Shown piece by piece: positions 52,642 to 62,087 of a DNA stretch of 64,000 bases. Below the pieces are notes generated by a model. The model saw only the letters and a program-made list of their open reading frames with translations. It was not told where the DNA came from and did no database searches. The stretch is from Streptomyces sp. NBC_01716 (GTDB lineage: Bacteria > Actinomycetota > Actinomycetes > Streptomycetales > Streptomycetaceae). Positions within the stretch are counted from its first letter, which is position 1; each line of letters opens with the position of its first letter. Position numbers and translations under genes: made by a program. The stretch spans positions 7,564,001-7,628,000 of the forward strand of contig NZ_CP109181.1 in NCBI RefSeq assembly GCF_036248275.1, given 5' to 3'.

Positions 52642-53797
52642 GGTCTGTCGTTTGGATCTTGCCGGGCTCGCGGTCCCTGGCACGCACGCCCTCCCCCGTA
52701 GCCCCGGAGGGGGCACGGGAGGTGCCCCCTGCGTTGTCGTCGGTCGGCATGGCTCCGCCATGTCTCCCTAGTCCTCGTCGACGGCCACGACGGTCGTGGA
52801 GGCCGACAATGTTGACACGTGGATGGAACCCCGCCTGCCGCTGGCGGCACGGCTGTGAGGAGACTCTCTCGCCGCTGCGGTCATCGGGTTGTTGCGCGCA
52901 TGCAGATGGCGTCGACAGCTCTGTGTAAAGAGCCCGTGATGACGCCGACGGAGACGGCCAATGCCTCGGTGATCGAGAAGTTCTCGGCACCGCCGGTGTC
53001 ACGGCCACCGGAACGTCGTCGTCGGCCTTCAGCCGACCGGGTCGGCGATGATGCCGGAACCGGTACGCCACGCCGAGCGGGAAGCAACTGCCGCCTGGCT
53101 CAGTTGGTGACGCTCAAAAACTGTCCGCTGGGCGTGATGTTCCTTCGTTGAATTGGGGCTCATCGGTACCGGCCGGAGGATGTTGTGGTCCTGACGGGAG
53201 GCCCGGTCGGTCATCGGCGGCCGGGGTGCTTGCCGACGGCCTGGAGACGACCTCGCCGATTCTGCCTCCCACGGCCAGATGCGGACGGCTGGCCGACGAG
53301 TCAGCTGGTTGGGGAACGGCTGGAGCCCCCGACCACTTCTGTTCGATTCCGCTCAGAGCCTTCATCACAGGTCCAATCGTTCGGGCGGGGCATCTACTTC
53401 GCTCCGCCGTGGAGATGGCGGACGAGCTGGGTTGGAACCGCCCGACGGCACGATGCGGCTTGTCAGGGCAGGCGACGCGCCGCCGGACGGGGTCGGTGGG
53501 GAGTTCCCATGGGATGGTGCGGGTCGGCTGAGTGGGGCCGTCCGGCGGTACGTCTTTTCGGCAGGACAGGGCCGTACCGCCGGACGGGGTGTGAAGGGAG
53601 AACCCCGTCGGGGGATCTTGCGGCGGACCGGTTGTGCATGGTGACTGCCGCAGTTATCTCCCCGGTGAGGCGCAGCGCTACGAGGCCGAGGGAGACGACC
53701 CTGGGTTGAGCGATGCGGGGGCGCTGTCCGCGTGGACGGTGAGCGCGCTTTTGCTCTTGCCCGCCGGCCCTTCACGCGGGAGCTGTCGGGTTCTCGC
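52642..53797. other. 1.15-kb gap with unassigned sequence
   Basis: No gene is recognised. The sequence directly after 52641 (GGGTCTGTCGTTTGGATCTT) looks like the end of a small Streptomyces insertion element, without a matching opposite end in sight. Frames in 52800-53700 are Arg/Pro-rich and unconvincing. A stem-loop is listed separately at 53540-53585. Confidence 0.4.
53540..53585. terminator. 13-bp inverted repeat downstream of the E1 gene
   Basis: GTCCGGCGGTACG (53540-53552) and its exact complement CGTACCGCCGGAC (53573-53585) enclose 20 bases. It lies about 210 bp past the E1 stop, so it could be that gene's terminator or a relic repeat. Confidence 0.35.
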
Positions 53798-56143
53798 TCA
53801 GTCGATGAGGTCGAGGGCGGTGGTGACGATGCTGTCGGTGTCGATGCTGTGGTAGCGGTAGACATCCTCGATCGCCCCGGACTGGCCGAACTTGGTGACA
53901 CCGAGGGTGCTGACGGGAACGTTCTGGATGGTGCTCAGGAATGCCAAGGTGTGCGGGTGCCCGTCCAGGACGGTGACGAGCGGGGTGGCCCGGTCGAGGG
54001 GGAATACCTGGTCGAGGATCCAGGTCGGGTCGTCCGACAGCCCGCGGCGGGCCTGGAGCGCACGGAATAGCAGATCCGGGCTGGTCACACACACGACATC
54101 GGCGGCTTGGCCGAGGGCGGCGAGGCGGTCGGCGGCGGCCAGGGCTTCGGGTACAAGAGCGCCCATTGCAGCGATAGTCACCACGGGCTTCTCGTGCTGC
54201 CGCAGCCGGTAGGCTCCGGCGGTCACATGCCGGCGGCGGCGTTCACGGGCGGCAGGGTCGGTGGGCACAGCGGCGAGCGTCTGGTCCACTGGGCGGGTGG
54301 ACAGCCGCAGGTAGGCCGAACTGCCGTCTGTCTTACCAAGGTTGCCGAGGGAGGTCAGCAGACACCATTCGGTGTCGATCGCGAACGCCGGCTCGTAGGT
54401 GACGCAGCCGGGCTGTTCGATGCCGAGCGAAGGCGTGGTGATCGACTGGTGCGCGCCGCCCTCCGGGGCGAGCGTGACACCGGACGGGGTGCCGACCAGG
54501 ATCGACTGTCCGCCCGCGTAAATCCCGAACGACCACGGTTCCAGTGCCCTGTTGACGAACGGGTCGTAGACCACGCCGATCGGCAGCAGCGGCTGGCCCC
54601 ACCGGCTCCAGGTGGCGCCGAGCTCACTGAGCACGCCGACCAGGTTGGTTTCGGCGATGCCGAGTTCCACGTGCTGGCCGGTCGGCTGCTCACGCCAGTG
54701 CAGGATGGTCTCGGCGTCGTCGGCGAACCAGTTGGGGCGCTCGGTGGGCGACCACACGCCCACCTTGTTGAGCCAGCCGCCGAGGTTGGTGGAGGAGCTG
54801 ACGTCCGGGCTGACGGTGACGATCCGGCTCGCCGCCTCCGGTGCCCGGCGGGTGAGGTCCAGCAGGACGCGTCCGAGGGCCTGCTGGGTGTTGCCGGTGC
54901 CGGTCGGCGCGGCTCGGCCGAGGTCCGTGGGTAGCGTGGGAGCTTGCCGCAGCGCGTATCCGGGGCGGCGCAGCCGCTGGGCCGCCTTCGTGCACAGGGC
55001 CGCTTCCGCCGAACCGTCGGCGAAACGGGTCCACGGGTGACCCAGATCCAGTCCGAGGCGGTCGGCCAGTGCCGTCATCTGGTCGGCTGTCAGGAGCGAG
55101 GAGTGGTTCTGCGGGTGGCCCTCGGTGGGGAGCCCGTAGCCCTTGATCGTGTAAGCGAAGATCACAGTGGGCCGGGTGTCGTCTACGGCGTCGTAGGCGT
55201 CCATCAGAGCGCCGATGTCGTGGCCGCCCAGGTTGCGCAGGGCCGCCAGCAGTGAGGCGTCGTCCAGGGACGCGATGAGCTCGGCGATGGACTGTGCCGT
55301 GGAGCCGCTACCGGGCAGGCGCTCGCGCAACTGGTCGGCCGAGCAGCGCAGCAGGCGCTGGTACTCGGGGTTGCCCATGGTGTCGATACGAGCACGCAGG
55401 GCCTCGCCACCAGACCTGGTGAACAACTCCTCCAGGAGATGGCCGTACTTGAGGGTGAGCACTTGCCAGCCAGCAGCCGCGAACATGCCTCGCAGCTTGT
55501 CCGCGGCGATGCCAGGGATGACTCGGTCGAGGGACTGCCGGTTGAGGTCGACGATCCACACCGCTTCGCCCAGGCCCGGCACCATCGGGTCCTGGACGGC
55601 TTCCCAGATCGCTCCCTCGTCCAGCTCCGCATCGCCGAGCACGGAGTACTGGCGCCCTGTGCCGGCGCCGCCGAAATGACCCTCCACATAGCGCCGCGCG
55701 AGGGCGCCCCATAGGGGGGCGGTGGCACCGATGCCGACCGAACCGGTGGAGTAGTCGACCGGGTCGGGGTCCTTGGACCGGCTGGGGTAGCTCTGCAGGC
55801 CGCCGAAGGCGCGCAGCGTGGTCAGGTAGGACTCGTCCAGCTCGTCCAGCAGGTAGTTGATCGCATGCAGCACGGGTGAGGCATGCGGCTTGACCGACAC
55901 CCGGTCCTCGGCGGTCAGCGAATGGAACCACAGCGCAGTCATGATGGAAGTCATCGAGGCACTGGACGCCTGGTGACCACCCACCTTCAGCCCCGCAGGG
56001 TTCGGCCGTACCCGGTTGGCATGATCGATGATCGCGGTGGAGAGCCACAGCACCCGCTGCTCAACCGCCTTCAGCACGACGAGCTCCTCCGCCCGGGCAG
56101 GACCAGAGCTGTCGACGTCGGCCGACCTCAGTTCCGCAACCAT
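53798..56143 (-). CDS. Pyruvate dehydrogenase E1-like (AceE/transketolase type) enzyme
   Basis: The product is a 781-residue thiamine-diphosphate enzyme of the homodimeric E1 type. The N-terminal domain has LKVGGHQASSASMTSIMTAL and the ThDP/Mg motif (QYSVLGDAELDEGAIWEAVQ followed by a conserved DLNRQSLD). The pyrimidine domain has HVELGIAETNLVGVLSELGA and VTLAPEGGAHQSITTPSLGI. It is about 100 residues shorter than AceE. The ATG at 56143 has GGAGGAGG just upstream. It stands alone without E2/E3 genes. A palindrome upstream links it to Lrp control. Confidence 0.9.
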   Translation of the reverse strand: MVAELRSADVDSSGPARAEELVVLKAVEQRVLWLSTAIIDHANRVRPNPAGLKVGGHQASSASMTSIMTALWFHSLTAEDRVSVKPHASPVLHAINYLLDELDESYLTTLRAFGGLQSYPSRSKDPDPVDYSTGSVGIGATAPLWGALARRYVEGHFGGAGTGRQYSVLGDAELDEGAIWEAVQDPMVPGLGEAVWIVDLNRQSLDRVIPGIAADKLRGMFAAAGWQVLTLKYGHLLEELFTRSGGEALRARIDTMGNPEYQRLLRCSADQLRERLPGSGSTAQSIAELIASLDDASLLAALRNLGGHDIGALMDAYDAVDDTRPTVIFAYTIKGYGLPTEGHPQNHSSLLTADQMTALADRLGLDLGHPWTRFADGSAEAALCTKAAQRLRRPGYALRQAPTLPTDLGRAAPTGTGNTQQALGRVLLDLTRRAPEAASRIVTVSPDVSSSTNLGGWLNKVGVWSPTERPNWFADDAETILHWREQPTGQHVELGIAETNLVGVLSELGATWSRWGQPLLPIGVVYDPFVNRALEPWSFGIYAGGQSILVGTPSGVTLAPEGGAHQSITTPSLGIEQPGCVTYEPAFAIDTEWCLLTSLGNLGKTDGSSAYLRLSTRPVDQTLAAVPTDPAARERRRRHVTAGAYRLRQHEKPVVTIAAMGALVPEALAAADRLAALGQAADVVCVTSPDLLFRALQARRGLSDDPTWILDQVFPLDRATPLVTVLDGHPHTLAFLSTIQNVPVSTLGVTKFGQSGAIEDVYRYHSIDTDSIVTTALDLID

Positions 56144-56246
56144 CACAGACCTCCTCCGCATTCGGCACCATGCCTTAAGAAATTTTGCGTTGTGCTCCGC
56201 AAGTAGACCTATGGTCCTGCGACTGCACAAGTTGTTGCCTTTGACT

Positions 56247-56261
56247 TGAGCATTCTGCTCA
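56247..56261. promoter_or_regulatory. Lrp-type palindrome upstream of the E1 gene
   Basis: TGAGCATTCTGCTCA has the same perfect 6-bp arms as the site at 46702-46716. It lies 104 bp before the E1 start and 36 bp before a divergent truncated Lrp start. Confidence 0.7.
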
Positions 56262-56297
56262 GACTTTGAGTTGGCCGGCAGGCATTGACAGGGCATC

Positions 56298-56336
56298 ATG
56301 ACCAGTGAACAGCCTCTCGATGCTGCGAACGCCTGA
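56298..56336 (+). pseudogene. Truncated Lrp gene start
   Basis: The ATG at 56298 opens MTSEQPLDAANA and then a stop. It resembles the first residues of the Lrp at 46753 (MNSERGMDATDAR) and has the same 36-bp distance from the shared palindrome. It is probably what remains of a regulator once divergent from the E1 gene. Confidence 0.5.
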
Positions 56337-56531
56337 TTAGCTGGTCCTTCGAAATCTCACTGCCGGAATGCGTGTCTGCGGGATTCCTCCGCCACTACCG
56401 CTTCCGGCAGACGGCCGGCCGGTGCGCTGACGATTGCACGGTTCTGCTGCCCCGCCATGGCAAGCGCTGTTCAGGGGGCGTACTCCGCAGCCGGACGACT
56501 GAATTGCAGACTCGATCGATTCTCGGCACAT

Positions 56532-57107
56532 CTATGCGACCTGGTCACAAGTTTCGCCTGACGACAGGGAGTTGATCGCTTGCAGAACATCCGTCAGCCA
56601 TGCGACTTGCCCGTCGAACTGTGACAGCTTCCAGGGCCGAACCCACCGGTATGCCTCGTGCTCCCAGTTGAGAGTGAGCCGGCGTTGCCTGGTGCGGGCC
56701 ACAAAGGTGTGCACGGTCCAGTCCTGGCCGCCACTTGGGTCGGCCAGGCGTAGCGTAGGGCCCGCAGTCAGGTGCTCCAGAGCACGGGCGGGGAGCAAAG
56801 TCTCCTCCCAGATCTCCTGGATGGCCTGCCGTACCGGGTCGCTGTCAGCGTCCAGATATCCAGTGATGCAGTGCCACAGGCCTGCGTCATGCTGGACGGA
56901 TCCACTGCGCTTGAACAACCCGATACGCCCTCGCCACATGAGGATGACGGCGACGATGTGTCGCGGGCCCCGAGACGTGGGTCGGCTGAACTCGTCCAGG
57001 GACTGAGCCCTTTGCGAAGCTTGCTGAATCACTGTGCGATCACCGCCTTCGGAAGGGACACTCGAATACGACCCGATAGGCCTTTTCATCTGGAGTGCTT
57101 CTTTCAT
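56532..57107 (-). CDS. Nudix hydrolase-like protein
   Basis: The product is a 191-residue protein with the Nudix fold (HIVAVILMWRGRIGLFKRSG). The Nudix box is atypical: ITGYLDADSDPVRQAIQEIW followed by EETLL keeps the metal-binding E-x-x-E-E glutamates, but the first conserved Glu is absent and the usual Arg before the Glu is Gln. It probably still binds a divalent metal; the substrate is unknown. An internal ATG (residue 7) is an alternative start. It stands between a broken Lrp and the acyl-CoA ligase. Confidence 0.8.
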   Translation of the reverse strand: MKEALQMKRPIGSYSSVPSEGGDRTVIQQASQRAQSLDEFSRPTSRGPRHIVAVILMWRGRIGLFKRSGSVQHDAGLWHCITGYLDADSDPVRQAIQEIWEETLLPARALEHLTAGPTLRLADPSGGQDWTVHTFVARTRQRRLTLNWEHEAYRWVRPWKLSQFDGQVAWLTDVLQAINSLSSGETCDQVA

Positions 57108-57256
57108 GCGACGGCCCGGACTCGGAGAAAGCCCCGTCGTGGCAGGTCAGGAGAACTCGTCCCATTTCTGATCAGCACCGGATGCCCGGCCGCGTGACAG
57201 CGCGAGGTACGGCACTCCCTGACGGCGACCTTGCCGAGCACCGTCGCTCCTGTTGT

Positions 57257-58822
57257 TCACCGGATGCGCCTCTCGCTCCCGGCCCAGGCCTTCTCACGCA
57301 ACACGAATTTCTGGACCTTCCCCGTGGAAGTCTTCGGAAGCTCCGTAAACGTGACCGTTTTCGGCGCCTTGAACCGCGCCAATCTGCCCTTTACATGGTC
57401 GATGATCTCCGCCTCAGTGGCCGTGGCACCGTCCTTCAAGCGCACATAGGCGGCGGGGACTTCACCCCAGCGCTCGTCCGGAACGGCGATCACCGCGGCC
57501 TCCAACACCGCTGGGTGATCCTCGATCGCCTGCTCCACCTCGACCGACGCGATGTTCTCCCCACCGGAGATGATCACGTCCTTCGAGCGGTCACGCAGTT
57601 CCACGTACCCGTCGGCGTGCACGACGCCGATGTCACCGGTCCGGAACCACCCGTCCGGTACCGCTGCCAGGGTGGCCTCCGGGTCGTCGAGGTAGCCGAG
57701 CATGAGGTTGTTGCCGCGCAATGCGATCTGCCCCGTGGTGACACCGTCAGCGGGGACGTCGGTGCCGTCGTTCGCGATCACCCGCGGCACGCACGAGATC
57801 ATGTTTCCGACGCCCTGGCGCGCCTTGAGCCGCGCCTTTGCTTCGGCGTCGCGGTCGTTCCACTCCGGGCGCCAGTCGCACAGCATCGCCGGACCGTAGG
57901 TCTCGGTCAGCCCGTACAGGTGCGTGACCTCGAACCCAAGCTCCGCCGTCCGCCGCAGGATTGCCGGCGACGGCGGCGCCCCACCGGTCGCGATGCGCAC
58001 CGTGCGGTCCAGCGGCGCGGCCTCGCTGGCATGGGCGATCATCGACAGCACCGTCGGGGCCCCGTTGAGGTGCGTGACGCCCTCCTCCTGGAGGAGTCGC
58101 CAGATCTCCGCCGGGTCCACCTTCGGCAGGCAGACGTGCGTCGCGGCCGCTGAGGTCACCGCCCACGGGAACGTCCATCCGTTGCAGTGGAACATCGGCA
58201 GCGTCCACAGGTACACGCTCGATGGCGTCAGTCCTGTGTGCCCCACCATTGCCACGGCCTGCAGGAAGGCCCCCCGGTGGTGGTACATCACGCCCTTGGG
58301 GCGACCCGTGGTCCCTGAGGTGTAGTTGATCGACAGCAGTGACCGCTCGTCGGTCGGGGTCAGGTGCAGCGGCTCCGAAGCAGCCAGCAGATCCTCGTAC
58401 TCCTGCCCCGCCCGGATCCGGTGCGGCGGAGTGTCCAGCCGGGTGAGGACCTCGTCCACCAGCCCGTCGAACGACGGGTCGTGGACCAGTACGGCGGCCT
58501 TGGAGTGTTCCAGGATGTAGGCAACCTCGTCCACCGCGAGCCGCGTGTTCACCGCGACCAGCGGCACCCCCGCCCACGGCACCCCGAAATGCGCCTCCAA
58601 CGACACATGCGTGTTCGGCGCCAGCACCGCCACTGGGCGGCCTTCGGCCAGCGGTGCCAACCCGCCTGCCAACCGCTGACACCGATCACGCAGCTCCGCA
58701 TAGGTCCACCGGGACTGCCCGTCCACCACCGCGACCCGGTCCCCGTGCGCCGCCGCGGCACGATCCAGATACGACGTCGGGGTCAACGGCTCGAAAGACA
58801 AGGAGTCCACGTCGTGGGTCAT
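57257..58822 (-). CDS. Acyl-CoA synthetase (AMP-binding, medium/short-chain type)
   Basis: The product is a 521-residue adenylating enzyme. The phosphate loop is LLSINYTSGTTGRPKGVMYH, A5 is HLYGLTETYGPAMLCDW, the hinge is WFRTGDIGVVHADGYVELRD, and the catalytic Lys is in PKTSTGKVQKFVLREKAW. FHCNGWTFPWAVT is typical of ligases for medium-chain or aromatic acids. The ATG at 58822 overlaps the stop of LLM copy 2 by 4 bp (ATGA), exactly as crotonase overlaps copy 1. The frame is open far upstream through the LLM gene only because of that gene's composition. Confidence 0.92.
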   Translation of the reverse strand: MTHDVDSLSFEPLTPTSYLDRAAAAHGDRVAVVDGQSRWTYAELRDRCQRLAGGLAPLAEGRPVAVLAPNTHVSLEAHFGVPWAGVPLVAVNTRLAVDEVAYILEHSKAAVLVHDPSFDGLVDEVLTRLDTPPHRIRAGQEYEDLLAASEPLHLTPTDERSLLSINYTSGTTGRPKGVMYHHRGAFLQAVAMVGHTGLTPSSVYLWTLPMFHCNGWTFPWAVTSAAATHVCLPKVDPAEIWRLLQEEGVTHLNGAPTVLSMIAHASEAAPLDRTVRIATGGAPPSPAILRRTAELGFEVTHLYGLTETYGPAMLCDWRPEWNDRDAEAKARLKARQGVGNMISCVPRVIANDGTDVPADGVTTGQIALRGNNLMLGYLDDPEATLAAVPDGWFRTGDIGVVHADGYVELRDRSKDVIISGGENIASVEVEQAIEDHPAVLEAAVIAVPDERWGEVPAAYVRLKDGATATEAEIIDHVKGRLARFKAPKTVTFTELPKTSTGKVQKFVLREKAWAGSERRIR

Positions 58823-60006
58823 CGTGGGGTCTCCTTGGTGTGGTTGGTGTGGTTGGTGTGGTTGGTGTGGTGTTGGCGGAGTGCTTGTTCGTGGGCGGGG
58901 CGTGCGGTGCGGATGTCGGTGAGGATGTCGTTGGGTGGGCGGACTATGTTGCGGGGGTTTTTGAAGTGGGGGATGACGTATTTGCCGAAGAGTTCGATGG
59001 AGTTCATGAGTTGGTGGTGGGGGAGGCTGTCGACTCGCAGGACGAGTGCGTCGGCGCCCATGTCGGCGTAGCGCTGGATGTGTTGGATGCAGTGGTCGGG
59101 GTCGCCGACGATGAAGCCCTGGGAGTGTTCGAGCATGTATTCCTCGTCGTTGAGGTTGATGTTTTTGACGGCGCCCATGTAGGCGTAGTCCTTTGAGAGT
59201 TTGGAGAGGCGTTCGTAGGCGTCGGTGGAGAGTTTGGCCATGTCGAGCAGGGGTTTTGCTTCGGTGCGGGCTTGTGCTGTGGTTTGGGCGCAGTGCATTC
59301 CGCCGGCGATGGCGATCATTTTGCGTGGTGTGATGGGGTGGGGGTGGTGTGTGGTGGTGAGGGTTTTGTCGTAGAGCTTGATCATGTTTTCGACGAGGTC
59401 GTAGCCGAGGTAGAGGCCGCCCATGATGGCGCCGATGCCCATGGTGGCTGCGGTTTCGACGGAGTTGGGGCTGCCGGCGGCGGCTGAGATGGGCGGGTGG
59501 GGGTTTTGTAGGGGTTTGGGGACGAGGCTGCGGGGTGGGATCTTGTAGTGGTCGCCGACGTAGGAGAAGACGTCGTTGAGGAATGCGTGGCGGATGAGTT
59601 CGATGCCTTCGCGCCACTGGGCTTTGTTTTCCGAGGGGTCGACCTCGAATGCGCGCAGTGCGAGTGTGGTGTTGCCGCGTCCGGTGCCCAGTTCGACGCG
59701 GCCGTTGGACAGGATGTCCTCGGTGGCGACGCGTTCGGCGACGCGCAGGGCGTGGTTCATCCGGGTGGGCAGCAGTGTCACGAGGTGGATGAAGCGGATC
59801 CGGCTTGTGAGGGCCATGAGGTAGGGGTAGAGCACCTCCGGAGCCGAGACCGATGCGGTGCCCAGGGCGACGTGCTGCTCGGAACTGCCGAAGGCGTCGA
59901 AGCCCACCCGCTCCGCCAGGAGCACCTCCTCGATCAGCTCCCGGTAGCGGTGCTCATGCGTGAGCCCGACCGGGGTGTCTCCCTCGGACATGAGGATGAA
60001 GTCCAT
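58819..60006 (-). CDS. LLM-class flavin-dependent monooxygenase, copy 2
   Basis: The product is 395 residues and matches copy 1 (41075-42253) except for one extra Asn-His-Thr unit near the C-terminus. The function is the same: oxygenation using FMNH2 supplied by a separate reductase, here possibly the one at 62412-62912. Stop and following ATG overlap as ATGA with the acyl-CoA ligase. Near-identity at nucleotide level, including the promoter, marks a recent duplication or gene conversion. Confidence 0.93.
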   Translation of the reverse strand: MDFILMSEGDTPVGLTHEHRYRELIEEVLLAERVGFDAFGSSEQHVALGTASVSAPEVLYPYLMALTSRIRFIHLVTLLPTRMNHALRVAERVATEDILSNGRVELGTGRGNTTLALRAFEVDPSENKAQWREGIELIRHAFLNDVFSYVGDHYKIPPRSLVPKPLQNPHPPISAAAGSPNSVETAATMGIGAIMGGLYLGYDLVENMIKLYDKTLTTTHHPHPITPRKMIAIAGGMHCAQTTAQARTEAKPLLDMAKLSTDAYERLSKLSKDYAYMGAVKNINLNDEEYMLEHSQGFIVGDPDHCIQHIQRYADMGADALVLRVDSLPHHQLMNSIELFGKYVIPHFKNPRNIVRPPNDILTDIRTARPAHEQALRQHHTNHTNHTNHTKETPR

Positions 60007-60114
60007 GACGACCCTTCCGTCGAATGTTAATCGCCGATAACGTATGGCGTAGTTCAGCCCTGGTCAAGGCCTCCATGGGAGCCGCACAGCGTTAGGTGGC
60101 GGTAACAATGAGGG
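58819..60114. repeat. Direct repeat copy 2 (1,296 bp)
   Basis: It is the partner of 41075-42361. It carries four rather than three ttggtgtgg units, which accounts for the 9-bp length difference. Same orientation, 17.75 kb apart, so recombination between the copies would delete or duplicate the intervening DNA. Confidence 0.92.
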
Positions 60115-61025
60115 TCGGCTGAGCACGGGTCACCGCCCACGGCGGAGGGCCGTACCGACGTCGACGAGAGTGCGATCTCGCGAGCCGTTCGAGTGAGGAG
60201 CGATTGCGCCGCTGAGGACTTCATCGAGACCGTGGACGGCGAACCACGTGCCTGCTCGTTGACGACATCAGGGCATGCACACCCAGCGGGTACTCGACCA
60301 CCCGCATGGCATGGGCACTGGCCACGCGTTGCCGCGCGCCCTGGCACGTTCGGCTGCGCACCTGGGACTGCGACCGCTCCTGAGGCGCGGGGAGGAGGCT
60401 TCGTTTGAACCGTCGGGCGGATCGGACGAAGATGCCGGCGATGTGAAGTCCGGCCAGGCAGGTGGCCGCGGTCGTGCTGTAGCAGTGGCCAGGCCAGGCG
60501 GTTGACGCACCGTGCTACAGCGTTGCGTTTCTTGAAGATTTCTCAGTGGAGAGCTGGAGGCGTGCCGCCTCGGCTGCACCCGTCGCAGCGGATGACCACG
60601 TGATCCGCCGGGACTCAGAACACCGCCCCGATGCCATGCTTTCGCAGATGGCACGGCACGCGGCGGGCGCCACTGCCCAGCGCCTGAGCCCGCCGGAGAA
60701 GCCGACGATTCCCTGCCGCGCTGTGCGACAGCACAAGCCGATGTTGCGCCGGCGGCGGGGGATCGTCGGGCCTGCGGATGAGCGACTGCGGTCAGTGATC
60801 GAAGCCCCTGCCATGCCACCGGCGGAGGGCAAGCGCAGCGAAATGGCGCCTCGGCCCCACCTCCAGGGGGTCAACCCGCATCGTCACAAGCCTGTGCGGC
60901 CACGACCGCACCTGTGATCGCCATGGCGGCGCCGATACCAAGCACGGCACCCGTCGAGGCAATGACAAACGGGCGCGGGCAGACAGCTGACCGGTAAGAG
61001 CCGCTTGCGCCCTGGGGCCTGGAAC
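60115..61025. other. 900-bp gap, mostly unassigned
   Basis: No intact gene is recognised. Near 60890-61000 a minus-strand hydrophobic stretch (VIASTGAVLGIGAAMAITGA) looks like a membrane span from a lost transporter. Other frames are low-complexity. Confidence 0.4.
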
Positions 61026-61646
61026 TCAGTGCCGTTCTCCGTGTCGGATGGGGTCTGCTGGGATGAGTAGTGCGTTGATGGCGGCGGTGCGGATGGTGGT
61101 TGCGACGGTCTCGGGATCGAGTCCGCTGTTGAACTGCGGGACGGCGTTGATCATCGAGAAGACGGCGTGGGTCAGGACGCGGGTCTGCGCGTCTGGCAGG
61201 TCGGGCCGCAGCCGTGTGACCAGGCCGCTCCACTCTTCGGCGTAGAGGCGCATCATGCGTCGCATGCGATGGCGTTCGTCGTCGGGGACGTTGTGTTCGT
61301 TCTTCAGGAACACCAGCGTGGACGGCACGTTGTCGAGGGTGCGTCTGACGTGGTAGTCGATCATTGCTTCGAGTGCCTGGCGTGGATCCGAGATCTCGGC
61401 TGCCGTCCTGCGCGCGTTCGCCAGCAGCTCGTTCAACGGATCCTCGAGCACGGCGATGAGCAACGCCTGCTTGCTGGGGAAGTGCCGGTAGAGGGCGGGG
61501 CCGGTCACCCCGGCGCGGGAGCCGATCATCTCCGTGGTGACCGCATCGAAGGCACGCTCGTTGAACAGCTCGCCGGCGACCTTGATCAGCACCTGCCGAC
61601 GTGTCGCGCGCGGCGATGCAGTACGAGGAGAAGGTGAGCTAGTCAT
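61026..61646 (-). CDS. TetR-family regulator (module B, intact)
   Basis: The product is a 206-residue repressor with helix-turn-helix LIKVAGELFNERAFDAVTTE then MIGSRAGVTGPALYRHFPSK, and a C-terminal domain (SDPRQALEAMIDYHVRRTLD, HAVFSMINAVPQFNSGLDPE). It begins 9 bp after the dead creatininase gene on the same strand, the order seen in module A. It could control both modules through the conserved LLM promoter element. A GGAACTCAGTGCC sequence overlaps its stop codon, possibly by chance. Confidence 0.9.
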   Translation of the reverse strand: MTSSPSPRTASPRATRRQVLIKVAGELFNERAFDAVTTEMIGSRAGVTGPALYRHFPSKQALLIAVLEDPLNELLANARRTAAEISDPRQALEAMIDYHVRRTLDNVPSTLVFLKNEHNVPDDERHRMRRMMRLYAEEWSGLVTRLRPDLPDAQTRVLTHAVFSMINAVPQFNSGLDPETVATTIRTAAINALLIPADPIRHGERH

Positions 61647-61655
61647 GTACGAAGC

Positions 61656-62087
61656 TTACGTGAGTCGTCGATAACGTGTCGTTGTGTGCGTCGCGAGCAG
61701 GTCGGCGACGGCGTTCAGGCAGGAAAAACCCAGCTCAGAGGAGATTCCGTGCGGGTCACCGAGTACCCCGCTGGACGCGACAGCCTCGACGCCGTCGGTA
61801 AATAGCAACGCGTCGGAAGTCGGCACGACGAGATCGGCGGTCGGCACGGACGGTCTCAAGTCTCGCCCCGCAGCGAGAGCGCCCGGCGCAGCCGATCCGC
61901 ACCGTCGCTAGCACGACTGCGCGCACCTTCTGATGCAGGGCGACCGATCGGCGGGGGGTTCCAGTCACCGAGCGGCTTGGCGGCACCGTGCCGCTCCGTG
62001 GCGCATAGCGGCAGGGCCGCCCCTACGCATGCCGCTTCCGACGGAGTCCGTGATCTCGACGAGGCCGAACGCCCGCGACTCGCTGAC
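61656..62087 (-). pseudogene. Creatininase-family gene, dead paralogue (module B)
   Basis: The minus strand aligns with the intact gene at 42398-43165 but with several deletions and frameshifts. The start GTG has become GTC at 62085-62087. Recognisable pieces include ALPLCATERHGAA, VRIGCAG and the C-terminus GVLGDPHGISSELGFSCLNA then VADLLATHTTTRYRRLT. The metal-site region is destroyed. Confidence 0.8.

Noticed and set aside
53114..53531. Overlapping 80-130 codon frames on both strands in the gap after the TetR remnant.
   Set aside because: They are Pro/Ser/Gly-rich, lack ribosome-binding sites and match nothing I recognise.
57257..59617. A single 786-codon frame running through LLM copy 2 into the acyl-CoA ligase, apparently a fusion protein.
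   Set aside because: The first 265 residues are an Arg/Pro/His-rich out-of-frame reading of the LLM gene, open only because of its composition; the ligase has its own ATG at 58822 with an ATGA overlap.
61021..61033. GGAACTCAGTGCC, a perfect match to the TetR operator family, at the end of the module B TetR gene.
   Set aside because: It overlaps a stop codon, has no partner site at 21 bp and no promoter context, so chance is likely.
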